Assembly (NCBI RefSeq): GCF_012933445.1
Contig: NZ_JABBNC010000031.1
Span: forward strand, 1 to 64,000
Length of the DNA: 64,000 nucleotides
Direction: 5' to 3'
From: Actinoplanes sp. TBRC 11911
GTDB taxonomy: Bacteria > Actinomycetota > Actinomycetes > Mycobacteriales > Micromonosporaceae
Shown here: one piece after another, positions 1 to 8,816 of the stretch
Numbering within the stretch: position 1 is the first letter of the stretch
Layout: each line of letters opens with the position of its first letter
Program-made: the position numbers and the translations under genes
Notes under the pieces: generated by a model
What the model saw: the letters and a program-made list of their open reading frames with translations, nothing else
What the model was told of the DNA's origin: nothing
Database searches by the model: none

Positions 1-280
1 CATCCCTCTCGGCGGCGGCTTGACCGGACCGTTCGCGCCGCGCGTGATTCCGGCCCGGGGGAGAGCGCGGAGTCCGCGCTCGGGCCCGCGGCGCTAGCCG
101 CTCCCGGCGGCCCCACTCATGCCGCCCACCGCGCTTGCAGACGCTGTCGTCGGCGCCCGCCTCGCGAGCGAACGCCAGCTTCTCGTCCCTGCCGGCCAAA
201 GAGCGCGGCGACGTTCCGCCCTTCCCTGGCCCGGCACGCGCCGTCCAGCCCGCCGGCGCCGGCTCTGGTCGGCGCCGCGG

Positions 281-330
281 CCGCGAGTCGAGGCGTGTGC
301 CGCGCGCGCGAGTCGAGGCGTGTGCCGCGC
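281..330. repeat. 25-bp tandem duplication
   Basis: A segment with the core GAGTCGAGGCGTGTGCCGCG occurs twice, with the GAGTCG core at 285 and 310, exactly 25 bp apart. No gene or palindrome is attached to it. It looks like a simple slippage or duplication product in the spacer. Confidence 0.7.
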
Positions 331-644
331 GGGTCGGGCGTGTGTGGTTGCGGCTGTGGCCGAGGTGGTGGGTGCGTTGCCGCGCGCGTTGTTGCCGGGA
401 GTCGCGGAGTGTTGCCGAGCGCGTCTGGCGTGTGGGGTTGGCGTTGTAGGCGGGTCACGCGGTTTGTTGGCGCCAGCGCCGCGAATGTGCTGTCAGGAAC
501 CGCCCGCCGTCGTCGACCACCACGGCGCCGCGTTGCCGCTGTGGCCAGCCGACGCGGCGCGTTGCTGCCCGCGCGACGCATATCCCAGATAGCGCTGTGG
601 TCGGGACATGCGCCGTGCTGCCCGCCCACACTACGCATATCCGA

Positions 645-702
645 TATTTCCGGTGGCCTACCCGATCGACTGGTATTTCCGGTGGCCTACCCGATCGACT
701 GG
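645..702. repeat. 29-bp perfect tandem duplication
   Basis: Two identical head-to-tail 29-bp units lie at 645-673 and 674-702. They begin TATTTCCGGTGG and end CCGATCGACTGG. Because the copies show no divergence, the duplication is probably recent. It lies in the gene-free spacer. Confidence 0.9.
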
Positions 703-879
703 GACGCTGGCTGGCCGGCCTGACGCAGTGGCGCGCGGGGCGCTTCCATTATGTGGGAAGGGCGGCCGCCTACTGAGAGCGGTGACCACCTCCTGGACCC
801 GACGTCCGCGATGTGGGACCCGCATCCATTGTGGAGGAATTCTTTGTCAGGTGATGCGTGCTTTGTCCCGCCGGTTTTC

Positions 880-990
880 CGGGCTGGATGTGGACCTTGG
901 AGAGTTATGGCTCGTATGTGGGCGCAACTATCCAAGGTTCACAAAAAGTCCGCGATGTGGCTGTGGCGTCCCACGAAGTGGGACCGCTGA
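880..990. repeat. Dispersed palindromic element, copy 1 (shortened)
   Basis: The core is an inverted repeat with left arm CCTTGGAGAGTTA (895-907), a 17-nt loop and right arm CAACTATCCAAGG (925-937). The right arm has two mismatches to a perfect palindrome. The loop GGCTCGTATGTGGGC is almost identical to those of copies 2 and 3. Downstream, the shared tail is reduced to GTCCGCGATG (949-958) and AGTGGGACCGCTG (977-989), so about 60 bp seem to have been lost compared with the other two copies. Confidence 0.8.
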
Positions 991-1121
991 CAGTCAACGG
1001 TCGCCGAAGGCCGGGCAGGTGCGCTGACGGCGAGTGGATCGCGCGCGAGCGGGACGATCTCCGCGGCCATGGTCCAAGTGCGCATCGGGCCGGCCTGGCT
1101 CGCCGTGGCAATGGCTCGCCG

Positions 1122-1255
1122 CGGAACGGGTCACCGTGGGAACGGGTCGCCGTGGGAACGGTCACCGTGGGAACGGGTCACCGCCGGAACGGGTCACCGC
1201 GGGAACGGGTCACCGGGGAACGGGTCGCCGCGGGAACGGGTCAGCGTGGGAACGG
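1122..1255. repeat. 15-16 bp minisatellite, about nine units
   Basis: About nine imperfect units of GGGAACGGGTCACCG are tandemly arranged with a 15-16 bp period (AACGGG at about 1124, 1141, 1172, 1203 and 1218). Because the period varies, it does not keep one reading frame. This argues against coding. It lies about 190 bp after palindromic element copy 1. Confidence 0.85.
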
Positions 1256-1327
1256 CTGTTCGCCGACGTTTGAGGCTGCGGGCGCAGCCCTCGTTTGGAT
1301 CTCGCGGGGTCTCGTTGCCTGTCTCGA

Positions 1328-1357
1328 TTGTCAATCAGATGTTGACATAGGTAGGCT
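1328..1357 (+). promoter_or_regulatory. Promoter with overlapping inverted repeat
   Basis: A -10-like TAGGCT (1352-1357) ends 6 nt before the GTG at 1364, and TTGTCA (1328-1333) lies 18 nt upstream as a possible -35. An inverted repeat TGTCAA-N7-TTGACA (1329-1347) sits across the -35 and spacer, where a repressor would block polymerase. The start is probably leaderless, as no Shine-Dalgarno sequence is visible. Inferred by eye. Confidence 0.5.
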
Positions 1358-1363
1358 GCTGGC

Positions 1364-1855
1364 GTGGCGGAGTTGGCTGAGTTGAGGGCTGTGCCGGCGG
1401 CGCGTGCGCGGCTTGACGCGGAGGAGCTGGCGCTCATCGACCGCGCTCGGCGGGAGGGTGCCACCTGGGCGGACATCGCTGACGCACTCGGGTTGACCAG
1501 CCGGCAGGCCGCGGAGCAGCGCCGGCTGCGGCTCGCTACCGCGGCGTCGGCGGGGGTGCGTGCCGAGCTCGATCGGGCGTACGGGCAAGGGATTGCGGGC
1601 CTGCGTGCCGCGGCTGCCGAACTCCACCGCCGGGTGGGGGCCGATCGCCGCTGGGACCGGCGTTTCGTCCGGGCCGCGTTGGTGCGGGAGACGCTCGAGG
1701 CTAGCGCGGACGCTCCCGGAGGGTCCTTGTTCTCCCTGGCGGCTGCCGTTGTTGGAGACCTTTCGCCGGAGGTCACCGCGGCCCTGCCGGGTCCCTCCCG
1801 GGCTGCGGTGGGCCGGCTGCGGGCAGCACTCGAAGCCGCCGCACCTCAACCTTGA
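1364..1855 (+). CDS. Small helix-turn-helix protein (hypothetical regulator)
   Basis: A 163-residue protein. Residues about 18-58 (LDAEELALIDRARREG, then WADIADALGLTSRQAAEQRR) form a clear helix-turn-helix of the sigma-70 region 4 type. The remaining 100 residues are Ala/Arg-rich and helical, with no domain I recognise. Similar actinobacterial proteins are sometimes labelled HSP18 transcriptional regulators; I cannot confirm that role. GTG 1364 was chosen because a TANNNT box lies 6 nt upstream and no other start has a ribosome binding site. The inverted repeat in its promoter suggests autoregulation. The MFS gene follows after 61 nt and may be co-transcribed. Confidence 0.7.
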   Translation: MAELAELRAVPAARARLDAEELALIDRARREGATWADIADALGLTSRQAAEQRRLRLATAASAGVRAELDRAYGQGIAGLRAAAAELHRRVGADRRWDRRFVRAALVRETLEASADAPGGSLFSLAAAVVGDLSPEVTAALPGPSRAAVGRLRAALEAAAPQP

Positions 1856-1870
1856 CAGATTGCCGCTCAA

Positions 1871-1911
1871 CTCCCGAGGATGAGCGCACTCGGCTCAAGT
1901 CCCTCGGGAGG
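1871..1911 (+). promoter_or_regulatory. Hairpin covering the MFS ribosome binding site
   Basis: CTCCCGAGG (1871-1879) and CCTCGGGAG (1902-1910) form a perfect 9-bp inverted repeat with a 22-nt loop. The right arm contains the Shine-Dalgarno GGGAGG (1906-1911) of the MFS gene, which starts at 1917. If folded, the stem would hide the ribosome binding site. It could be translational control or coupling with the upstream gene. Confidence 0.5.
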
Positions 1912-1916
1912 CCCGG

Positions 1917-3371
1917 ATGCGGCGCAACGCAGCGCTCTTTGTCGTCATCTCGCTGCTGTCCGGCTTCGGCAGCACGATGATGGGCCTGGCCGCCAGCATC
2001 TGGATCTTCGATCTGACGGGCTCGGTGGGGCTGGCGGCGCTGATCGGCATTTGCACGTACGGGCCGTCGCTGGCCGCGCCGTGGCTGGGCGTCCTGGTCG
2101 ACCGGCTCCCGCGACGCCCGCTGCTGATCTGGTCCGACCTGATCCTGGGCGTTCTGTTCCTGACGCTGCTGACGATCGACTCCGCTTCGGGCGTCTGGCT
2201 GATCTTCGCGGTGCTGCTGGTGCGCGGCGTCAGCTACATCGTCCTGGACGCCGGTGAGTCCGCGATCCTCCCGGCAGCCCTCCCGCCGTCTCTGCTGGGC
2301 GACGTCAACGGCTGGCGAACGAGCGCACAGGAAGGCATGAAGCTGCTGGCCCCGCTGGCCGGGGCGGGCTTGTATGCCTGGCGCGGGCCCACTCCGGTGA
2401 TCCTGATCGGCGCCGCGATGCCACTGTTGAGCGCCGTCTGTTACGCCTTGATCCGCCTCCGAAGCGCCGCCCGAGCATCCGGCGGGTCGGGTGCGACCCG
2501 ATCTGCCGGGTCGGGTGCGACCCGATCTGTCGGGTCGGGCGCGCATGGATCCGCTGGGCCGGGAGTCTCGGCGTCTGCCGGGTCGGGTGCGCAGGCATCC
2601 GCTGGGTCGGGTGCGCAGGCATCCGCTGGGTCGGGTGCGCAGGCATCCGCTGGGTCGGGTGCGCAGGCATCCGCTGGGCCGGAGGTCTCCGGAGTCGCCC
2701 GGCAGGCTTCGGACGCGTTCGCCGGGCCGGGGGAGGCGCCGGCCTCCGCGGCGGCGCGCGGAGCGCGTGGTGTCTGGGCGGGGGTTCGGCTGCTGCTCGG
2801 TGAGCCGGCGGTTCGCGTCCCGGTGTTGGTCGCCGCGGTGGCGATCACGTTGTCGGGGGTGAGCACCGCGGCCGTGCTCGCCCGCATCGTGCATGACCTG
2901 CATCTGTCGGCGGCCCACCTTGGGCTGCTGACCAGCGCGCAGGGCGCCGGCTCGATCGTCGGCGGGCTGGTGGTGGGTCGGCTGCTCGCCAGGCGGTCGC
3001 CGAGGGTCATCGCCGGCGGCGGCGTCGTGGTCTTCGCCGGCGGCGTGCTGATGTGGTGTCTGCCGTGGTGGCCCGCGATGATCGCCGGCAGTGTCGTCGT
3101 GGGGCTGGGTCTGCCGTGGACGCTGATCGCCGCGGTGACCGCCGTTCAGACCGAGACGCCCGATCACCTCCTGGGCCGCGTGGCGGCGACGTCGAACATG
3201 GTGATGTTCGGGCCGATCGCGCTCTCCATCCCGCTGGGGTCGGCCTTGGTCGCGGCCGGCGCCCGCGCTGTGCTGCTCGCTGTCGCGGTCCTTGCCGCGC
3301 TGGCCGGGGCCGTGGTCCTGCGTGTGAACACATCGCCGATCCAGCCGGCCCTCGACCGGATCAGGCGCTGA
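1917..3371 (+). CDS. MFS transporter with repetitive central loop
   Basis: A 484-residue major facilitator family membrane protein, probably a drug or metabolite exporter of the MFS_3/Bcr-like type (substrate unknown). The N-terminal half holds six hydrophobic segments (residues about 1-185) and the second half six more (about 285-475), with the family-type loop GVLVDRLPRRP after the second helix. Between the halves lies a hydrophilic, repetitive Gly/Ser/Ala loop (residues about 187-258, GSGAQASA units), far longer than usual. The ATG at 1917 follows GGGAGG at a good distance, and the GTG/ATG further upstream lack this. It ends convergently with sdhB across a shared terminator. Confidence 0.85.
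   Translation: MRRNAALFVVISLLSGFGSTMMGLAASIWIFDLTGSVGLAALIGICTYGPSLAAPWLGVLVDRLPRRPLLIWSDLILGVLFLTLLTIDSASGVWLIFAVLLVRGVSYIVLDAGESAILPAALPPSLLGDVNGWRTSAQEGMKLLAPLAGAGLYAWRGPTPVILIGAAMPLLSAVCYALIRLRSAARASGGSGATRSAGSGATRSVGSGAHGSAGPGVSASAGSGAQASAGSGAQASAGSGAQASAGSGAQASAGPEVSGVARQASDAFAGPGEAPASAAARGARGVWAGVRLLLGEPAVRVPVLVAAVAITLSGVSTAAVLARIVHDLHLSAAHLGLLTSAQGAGSIVGGLVVGRLLARRSPRVIAGGGVVVFAGGVLMWCLPWWPAMIAGSVVVGLGLPWTLIAAVTAVQTETPDHLLGRVAATSNMVMFGPIALSIPLGSALVAAGARAVLLAVAVLAALAGAVVLRVNTSPIQPALDRIRR
2581..2676. repeat. Four perfect 24-bp in-frame repeats in the MFS gene
   Basis: Four identical 24-bp units (2581-2604, 2605-2628, 2629-2652, 2653-2676; each begins GGTCGGGTGCGCAGGCATCC) encode GSGAQASA four times. 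Degenerate units continue upstream to about 2488. The 24-bp length keeps the frame, so expansion or contraction would only change the length of the central cytoplasmic loop. Perfect identity suggests recent expansion. Confidence 0.9.
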
Positions 3372-3451
3372 TCAACTGGCGGCAAGGCGCGAACAAACAA
3401 CCGAACACAACGGCACCCTGCCGACGGCGTACGGGAAACGGGGAAGGCAGA

Positions 3452-3479
3452 AGGCCGGGCACGCCATTGTGCCCGGCCT
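3452..3479. terminator. Bidirectional terminator between MFS gene and sdhB
   Basis: An 11-bp perfect stem AGGCCGGGCAC (3452-3462) / GTGCCCGGCCT (3469-3479) with a 6-nt loop lies between the convergent ends of the MFS gene and sdhB. There is no U-tract, which is common for GC-rich actinobacterial terminators. Confidence 0.75.
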
Positions 3480-3494
3480 CCTGGTGAGGGGAGT

Positions 3495-4240
3495 TCAGCT
3501 TTTTCGCGTGACCGCCTTGCGGTAGTCACTGTTGAGGCGCCCGATCAGGGTGAGCGGAATCCCCTTCGGACAGACCGTGGTGCACTCGCCCATGTTGGTG
3601 CAGCCGCCGAAGCCGGCGTCGTCCTGGGCCTGCAACATGTCCAGCACGCGGGTGTCGCGTTCCGGCTGGCCCTGCGGCATCAGGCCGAGGTGCGCGACCT
3701 TCGCCGCGGTGAACAGCATCGCCGAGCCGTTCGGGCAGGCCGCGACGCAGGCGCCGCAGCCGATGCAGGTGGCCGCCTCGAACGCGGCGTCGGCGTCCTT
3801 CTTCGGGATCGGCATGGCGTGCGCGTCCGGGGCCGTCCCGGTGGGGGCGCTGATGTAGCCGCCGGCCTGGATGATCCGGTCGAACGCGGTGCGGTCCACG
3901 ACCAGGTCTTTGACAACGGGGAACGCGGCGGCCCGCCACGGCTCCACGTCGATCACGTCGCCGTCGTTGAAGTGCCGCATGTGCAGCTGGCAGGTCGTGG
4001 TGGCCCGCTCCGGCCCGTGCGGTGTCCCGTCGATCACCATGCTGCACATGCCGCAGATGCCCTCGCGGCAGTCGTGGTCGAACGCGATCGGGTCGTCGCC
4101 GTCGAGGATGAGCTGCTCGTTGAGGACGTCCAGCATCTCCAGGAAGGACGCGTCCGCGGAGATGTCCTTGACGTCGTAGGTGACCATCTTGCCGTCCGCG
4201 GCGGGACCGGCTTGCCGCCACACCCGTACCTTGATGTCCA

Positions 4241-4241
<1 letters not shown>
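3495..4241 (-). CDS. sdhB: Succinate dehydrogenase iron-sulfur subunit
   Basis: A 248-residue SdhB. It passes electrons from the flavoprotein to the membrane quinone site in complex II. The N-terminal ferredoxin domain has the [2Fe-2S] ligands in CREGICGMCSM followed by a further Cys in RATTTCQL. The C-terminal domain has the two cluster motifs CIGCGACVAACPNGS and CTNMGECTTVCPKG for the [4Fe-4S] and [3Fe-4S] centres. All expected cysteines are present. The ATG overlaps the end of sdhA by 1 nt, so it is the last gene of sdhCAB. Downstream, a terminator at 3452-3479 separates it from the convergent MFS gene. Confidence 0.96.
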
Positions 4242-6190
<1,949 letters not shown>

Positions 6191-6193
6191 TGC

Positions 6194-6913
6194 TCAACCC
6201 ACCAATCCGGTCAGAACCGCGAACGGCACCGACAGGTAACCGACGACCAAAACCAACGACAGGACCAAGGCGGTCGTACGGGCGAGCCGCTCGCCCCGGG
6301 CGGTCTGCTGACCGAGCGTGCGCACCGCGCTGAACAGTCCGTGACGCAGGTGGAAACCGATCGCCACGATCGCGAGCGTGTAGAACAGCGTCACGTACCA
6401 GCGGCTCGGTGCGAAGTCGGCGACGATGTTCGCGTACGGCTTGCCGCTCTGCGCGTTCGGGTTCAGCGTCAGCGTGCTGAGGTCCAGGATGTGGTAGATC
6501 ACGAACAGCACCACGATCACGCCACCCCAGCGCATCGTGCGCGCCGCGTAGCTGCCCTGCACCTTGGGCCGGTGCGCGTACTTCACGGGGCGGGCCTTGC
6601 GCGCCCGGCCGTAGAGGATCGTGGCCGCCACGATGTGGCCGATCACCGCGATCGTCAACCCGCCGCGCTGGATCCACAGGTACCACTGGTTCGGCAGCAC
6701 GGGGTTGCCGATCGTCCGCAGCCAGTGCGCGTAGTGATCGAACGGGGTCTCACCGAAGAAGATCTTCAGGTTGCCGATCATGTGCGCGTACAGGAACAGC
6801 ACGAGCAGGATCCCGGTCACCGCCATCAGGATCTTCAGGCCGATCGAGGAGGGCTTCTTGCGTTGCACCGGAGCGGGCGTCGCCGGTTTCCGGGTAGTCG
6901 TATCCACCGCCAC
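6194..6913 (-). CDS. sdhC: Succinate dehydrogenase cytochrome b subunit
   Basis: A 239-residue membrane anchor of the single-subunit cytochrome b558 type with about five transmembrane segments (for example ILMAVTGILLVLFLYAHMIG near residues 31-50 and IVVLFVIYHILDLS). Histidines in AHMIGNLKIF and YHILDLS, and in IGFHLRHGLFSA, are candidates for the haem ligands. No sdhD is needed in this family. GTG 6913 is preceded by TACCGT 7 nt upstream and by no Shine-Dalgarno, so a leaderless start is likely. It is the first gene of sdhCAB and is divergent from a LysR regulator. Confidence 0.92.
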   Translation of the reverse strand: MAVDTTTRKPATPAPVQRKKPSSIGLKILMAVTGILLVLFLYAHMIGNLKIFFGETPFDHYAHWLRTIGNPVLPNQWYLWIQRGGLTIAVIGHIVAATILYGRARKARPVKYAHRPKVQGSYAARTMRWGGVIVVLFVIYHILDLSTLTLNPNAQSGKPYANIVADFAPSRWYVTLFYTLAIVAIGFHLRHGLFSAVRTLGQQTARGERLARTTALVLSLVLVVGYLSVPFAVLTGLVG

Positions 6914-6920
6914 ATACTGG

Positions 6921-6926
6921 ACGGTA
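6921..6926 (-). promoter_or_regulatory. Likely -10 box for leaderless sdhCAB mRNA
   Basis: On the minus strand TACCGT (6926-6921) is followed by 7 nt and then the sdhC GTG. There is no Shine-Dalgarno in between. The 77-nt gap to lysR must hold both divergent promoters. Confidence 0.5.
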
Positions 6927-6971
6927 GGAAGGTCGCGGCGATTCGTCTAATGCATGATCATCGTAGTAACC

Positions 6972-6990
6972 ATAGAGATAAGCTATTGAG
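6972..6990 (+). promoter_or_regulatory. LysR-type operator over the lysR -10 box
   Basis: ATAG-N7-CTAT (6972-6986) contains T-N11-A (6973 and 6985), the LysR-family binding signature. The candidate -10 box TAAGCT (6979-6984), 6 nt before the GTG at 6991, lies inside it. Binding there should repress lysR itself and could also affect the divergent sdhCAB promoter about 50 nt away. Confidence 0.55.
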
Positions 6991-7908
6991 GTGCAACTCC
7001 AGCAGCTTCGCTACTTCCTCGCCTTAGAACAAACCCGGCATTTCACCCAAGCGGCCGAACGTTTAGGCGTTTCACAGCCGACCTTGAGTAAACAAATTCA
7101 CACGCTCGAAGCGAGCCTCGGCGCGCCCCTTTTCGACCGGATTCGGGGGGCTGTCACGCTGACCGAGGCCGGCACGACGCTGCTGCCGATCGCGCAACGC
7201 ATGATCGCCGACGCCGACGCGGCCCGCGAGGGGGTTCGCGACCTCATCGGCCTGCGCCGCGGCGAGGTGCGGCTGGGCGCCACCCCGAGTCTCTGCTCGT
7301 CGCTGGTGCCGGACGTGCTGCGGACGTTCCGGGCCGCGCATCCGGACATCCAGCTCTTCATCGACGAGGGCAGCTCGCAGGATCTGATCGACAACCTGGC
7401 CGCGCACACGCTGGACCTGGCCCTGATCGTGCAGCCCGCGCGCGGCGTCGACGAGGCGCTGGAGGCGACGCCGGTGCTGCGCGAGGGCCTGGTGGTCGCG
7501 TCGGTCTGGGACGCCCCGCCGCCCTCGCCGAACCCGCAGATCTCGCTGAGCGAGCTGGAACACGTGCCGCTGGTGATGTTCCGGTCCGGCTACGACATCC
7601 GCGACGTCACGCTGGAGGCCTGCCGCGCCGCCGGGTTCACCCCGAAGTTCGCGGTCGAGGGCGGCGAGATGGACGCGGTGCTGGCGTTCGTCGAGGCCGG
7701 GCTGGGGGTCGCGCTGGTGCCGAGCATGGTGCTGGTCAACCGCCCCCGGCTGCGGGCGACGCCGCTGGCATCGCCCGGCATGCAACGCACCATCGCTCTG
7801 GCGCATCGCAAACGCTCGGTGCTGCCCCATGCCGCACAAGCCCTGCGTACGACGTTGCTGGCGCACGTGGCCACCCAGGAGCTGCCGGTCGGCGTTCGTC
7901 CCCTGTAG
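6991..7908 (+). CDS. LysR-family transcriptional regulator
   Basis: A 305-residue LysR protein. The N-terminal winged HTH (residues about 2-60: LQQLRYFLALEQTRHFTQAA, then RLGVSQPTLSKQIHTLE) matches the family consensus closely. The rest is the two-lobed effector-binding domain. GTG 6991 was chosen because it starts the canonical HTH and follows a -10 box at 6 nt. It is divergent from sdhCAB with only 77 nt between, so regulation of succinate dehydrogenase is the natural guess, but the effector is unknown. Confidence 0.9.
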   Translation: MQLQQLRYFLALEQTRHFTQAAERLGVSQPTLSKQIHTLEASLGAPLFDRIRGAVTLTEAGTTLLPIAQRMIADADAAREGVRDLIGLRRGEVRLGATPSLCSSLVPDVLRTFRAAHPDIQLFIDEGSSQDLIDNLAAHTLDLALIVQPARGVDEALEATPVLREGLVVASVWDAPPPSPNPQISLSELEHVPLVMFRSGYDIRDVTLEACRAAGFTPKFAVEGGEMDAVLAFVEAGLGVALVPSMVLVNRPRLRATPLASPGMQRTIALAHRKRSVLPHAAQALRTTLLAHVATQELPVGVRPL

Positions 7909-7936
7909 AGCCTTCTGATCGAGGGGTATACGGATT

Positions 7937-7942
7937 TAGCAT
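7937..7942 (+). promoter_or_regulatory. -10 box for leaderless methyltransferase mRNA
   Basis: TAGCAT ends 7 nt before the GTG at 7950, with no Shine-Dalgarno in between. The same hexamer stands 6 nt before the MarR-GNAT start at 19676. Confidence 0.5.
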
Positions 7943-7949
7943 CCTGCAT

Positions 7950-8705
7950 GTGTTGCGTGCCGAGTTCAGTGACCCGCGGATGGTGGCGGTCTACGACGCC
8001 GAGCACGTGTGGGGCTGGGAGCACGACTTCTTCATGTCCGCGCTGGCCGAGCGCATCTCGCCGCGCGTGCTGCACTTCGGCTGCGGCACCGGCCGGCTCG
8101 CGATCGCCATGGCCGCGGCCGGGCACCAGGTCACCGCGGTGGAACGAGCGGCGCCGGCGCTGGACGCCGCGCGCCGGAAACCCGGAGCCGCCCGGGTGCG
8201 CTGGGTCGAGGGCGCGGCCGACGTGCTGGACGCTCGCGCGTACGAGACCGTGCTGCTCACCGATCACGTCGCGCAGTTGTTCGTGGATGACGATCAGTGG
8301 TCGTCGGTGCTGGTGCGGCTGCGGCGGGCGCTCGTCCCGGGCGGGCGGCTGATCCTCGACAGCCGCGATCCCGGGTTCGCCCGGTGGACCACGTGGAACC
8401 CGGTCGAATCGCGCCGCACGGTGGTTCTGCCGGACGGCGTCACGGTCGATGCCTGGGACGAGGTGACCGACGCCGCCGAGCCGACCGTCACGGTGGCGCA
8501 CCACTACGCCTTCACCGGCGGTGAGCAACTGACGAGCTCCGGTACCCTCCGTTTCCGTACCGAAGCGGAATTACGGTCCACCGTGGAGGACGCCGGGTTC
8601 GACGTGGACCGCGTCTACGGGGGATGGGCGCGCGAACCCGCGGGCCTCAGCTCGGACGGCGAGCTGTTGCTCTTCGCCGTGACAAGGCCGCAGCGTACGG
8701 GCTGA
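7950..8705 (+). CDS. Class I SAM-dependent methyltransferase
   Basis: A 251-residue methyltransferase with the Rossmann motif I VLHFGCGTGRLAIAMA (residues about 41-56), an acidic residue after the second strand (VTAVERAAPAL) and the post-motif VLLTDHVAQLF. This is typical of small-molecule methyltransferases; the substrate cannot be told. GTG 7950 was preferred over the overlapping ATG at 7948, which is in another frame, because only the GTG frame encodes the domain. The gene follows lysR after 41 nt with its own likely promoter. Confidence 0.85.
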   Translation: MLRAEFSDPRMVAVYDAEHVWGWEHDFFMSALAERISPRVLHFGCGTGRLAIAMAAAGHQVTAVERAAPALDAARRKPGAARVRWVEGAADVLDARAYETVLLTDHVAQLFVDDDQWSSVLVRLRRALVPGGRLILDSRDPGFARWTTWNPVESRRTVVLPDGVTVDAWDEVTDAAEPTVTVAHHYAFTGGEQLTSSGTLRFRTEAELRSTVEDAGFDVDRVYGGWAREPAGLSSDGELLLFAVTRPQRTG

Positions 8706-8816
8706 ATGTGCCAACCGGTCCAGGAAGGTTGTCGCCGGTGAATATGTGACTAAGATTCGTGCACGCTCAACCTTGCGTAGCGAAAAGTTGACCTTGAGTA
8801 GGCGAAGGGCGGTGGC

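Larger units (their letters stand above)
1..1363. other. Gene-free, repeat-rich spacer
   Basis: I see no convincing gene here. Open frames exist in several phases on both strands, as expected at this GC content, but none has a recognisable domain, a ribosome binding site or consistent codon-position bias. The stretch holds two short tandem duplications (281-330 and 645-702), one copy of a dispersed palindromic element (880-990) and a 15-16 bp minisatellite (1122-1255). It has the same make-up as the spacers at 20555-21056 and 48400-49870. Confidence 0.7.

Noticed and set aside
687..935. Small minus-strand frames that end in CAHIRAITLQG-like peptides at the palindromic elements (also 20506-20694)
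   Set aside because: The shared peptide comes from the repeated DNA core; the frames differ outside it, have no ribosome binding sites and do not keep the same length.
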